The notes below the pieces were generated by a model. It was not told where the DNA came from. It was given only the letters and a program-made list of their open reading frames with translations, and searched no databases. From NCBI GenBank assembly GCA_031287245.1, contig JAITTD010000231.1, positions 1-5,639 on the forward strand: a stretch of DNA of 5,639 nucleotides, written 5' to 3'. The translations under genes and the position numbers were made by a program. Origin of the DNA: Bacteroidales bacterium (GTDB taxonomy: Bacteria > Bacteroidota > Bacteroidia > Bacteroidales > UBA4181). This document shows positions 5,134 through 5,639 of the stretch, one piece after another (positions within the stretch are counted from its first letter, which is position 1; each line of letters starts with the position of its first letter).

Positions 5134-5639
5134 ATGGCAAAAAAAAGAATAGAACAACCAAATCAAGTCGTTACTGATGACCTTTTTAGCAAAGTCATAG
5201 ACCTTTTGCAGAAAGCGCGTACCGCCGTAGTGAAAACCGTAAACTACACAATGGTTTACACTTACTACGAAATAGGTCGTATGATTGTGGAAGATGAGCA
5301 GAACGGCGAAAGCCGCGCAGAATATGGCAAACAGATTTTGCAGGAATTGTCAAAACGATTGACACAAGAGTTTGGGAAAGGATTTTCTTTAACCAATTTA
5401 GAGCAAATGCGTTTCTTTTATAAAGCATACTCAATTCCTCAGACACTGTCTGAGGAATTACAAATTACTGAAAAAGAAGATATTGAAAAATCCTCAACAG
5501 TGTTGACGAAATCTTTTTCCCAAATTCCCCAGACAGTGTCTGCGAAATTACAAACTCCTGATTTTCAATTAAGTTGGTCGCATTATTTGAAATTAATGCG
5601 CATTAGCGATGTGGACGAACGGCGTTTTTACGAAATCGA
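5134..5639 (+). CDS. yhcG: YhcG-family (DUF1016) putative PD-(D/E)XK nuclease, N-terminal part (partial)
   Basis: The frame is open from the ATG at 5134 to the window edge (168 codons). Residues about 14-98 match the DUF1016 N-terminal helical domain, with the characteristic YYEIGRMIVEDEQNGESRAEYGK at 44-66, then LSKRLTQEFGKGFSLTNLEQMRFFY at 72-96. A linker of short repeats (about 101-139) follows. The entry to the second conserved block is LSWSHYLKLMRISDVDERRFYEI at 146-168. Family members continue with a PD-(D/E)XK nuclease-like domain, which lies beyond this window, so catalytic residues cannot be checked. The family is known from restriction-modification and other accessory loci, and its biological role is poorly settled. 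A hand count for 5161-5639 gives 184 G/C in 479 bases (38%), against 67 of 120 (56%) in two sampled lines of aspC, consistent with a different origin. The start follows an A-rich leader and two promoter-like boxes. Confidence 0.93.
   Translation, partial: MAKKRIEQPNQVVTDDLFSKVIDLLQKARTAVVKTVNYTMVYTYYEIGRMIVEDEQNGESRAEYGKQILQELSKRLTQEFGKGFSLTNLEQMRFFYKAYSIPQTLSEELQITEKEDIEKSSTVLTKSFSQIPQTVSAKLQTPDFQLSWSHYLKLMRISDVDERRFYEI
5433..5459. repeat. Perfect 27-bp palindrome inside yhcG (copy 1)
   Basis: Arms aattcctcagaca (5433-5445) and tgtctgaggaatt (5447-5459) are exact reverse complements around a single C at 5446. It encodes I101-P-Q-T-L-S-E-E-L109. It would form a strong hairpin in DNA or mRNA within the coding region. 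Confidence 0.9.
5488..5514. repeat. Degenerate palindromic repeat inside yhcG (copy 2)
   Basis: The perfect core tcaaca-g-tgttga (5494-5506) is centred on G5500. The codons for K119-S-S-T-V-L-T-K-S127 line up with copies 1 and 3 without gaps: the aca-gtg pair is identical to copy 3 and the ends are diverged. On its own this copy would be weak; its phase and centre make it convincing. Confidence 0.55.
5523..5549. repeat. Imperfect 27-bp palindrome inside yhcG (copy 3)
   Basis: Arms aattccccagaca (5523-5535) and tgtctgcgaaatt (5537-5549) pair with two mismatches around G5536. The copy matches the reverse complement of copy 1 at 24 of 27 positions. It encodes I131-P-Q-T-V-S-A-K-L139, just before the conserved LSWSHY block. 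Confidence 0.85.

Noticed and set aside
5195..5446. Minus-strand open frame of 83 codons
   Set aside because: It lies opposite the conserved DUF1016 N-terminal domain and has no supporting features.
5433..5549. CRISPR-like array formed by the three repeats
   Set aside because: The repeats are palindromic coding units in a continuous reading frame, with unequal spacing and diverged ends, so they do not have repeat-spacer architecture.

Overview
The window looks like chromosomal DNA from a member of the Bacteroidota, probably Bacteroidales-like. Three things point there. Several starts are preceded by A/T-rich leaders without a Shine-Dalgarno motif. Boxes of the Bacteroidetes -7 type (TAnnTTTG) sit upstream of four genes. 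The MetK protein is long (415 aa) and the proteins read like Bacteroidetes versions. The assignment comes from reading the sequence, not from a search.

Layout: five housekeeping genes lie on the minus strand. In transcription order they are a PLP-dependent aspartate aminotransferase (3607-4800), S-adenosylmethionine synthetase metK (2246-3493), a LolA-like periplasmic lipoprotein carrier (1588-2217), elongation factor P (906-1472) and tyrosyl-tRNA synthetase tyrS, which runs off the left edge (1-893). Spacing and promoter-like boxes suggest three transcription units: aspC alone, metK-lolA (28 bp gap) and efp-tyrS (12 bp gap).

Between lolA and efp is a 70-bp tract with a 7-nt period that runs into the 3' end of lolA. 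A 333-bp A/T-rich intergenic region (4801-5133) separates aspC from a divergent plus-strand gene. It holds promoter-like boxes for both directions, an 11-bp inverted repeat with a G/C-rich loop, and a series of GTGAAA(A) words.

The plus-strand gene (5134 to the right edge) encodes the N-terminal part of a DUF1016/YhcG-family protein, whose members carry a C-terminal PD-(D/E)XK nuclease domain. Its G+C content is clearly lower than that of its neighbours, so it may mark the edge of an accessory region that continues to the right.

The most unusual signal is inside this gene. The linker between the helical N-terminal domain and the nuclease part is built from short in-frame repeats (I-P-Q-T-L/V-S type). 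Each repeat is encoded by a DNA palindrome centred on the same Thr-Leu/Val codon pair, and one of them is a perfect 27-bp palindrome.

The housekeeping genes do not form one pathway. efp and tyrS both serve translation, metK supplies the methyl donor, LolA sorts lipoproteins to the outer membrane, and the aminotransferase links aspartate/glutamate to central metabolism.
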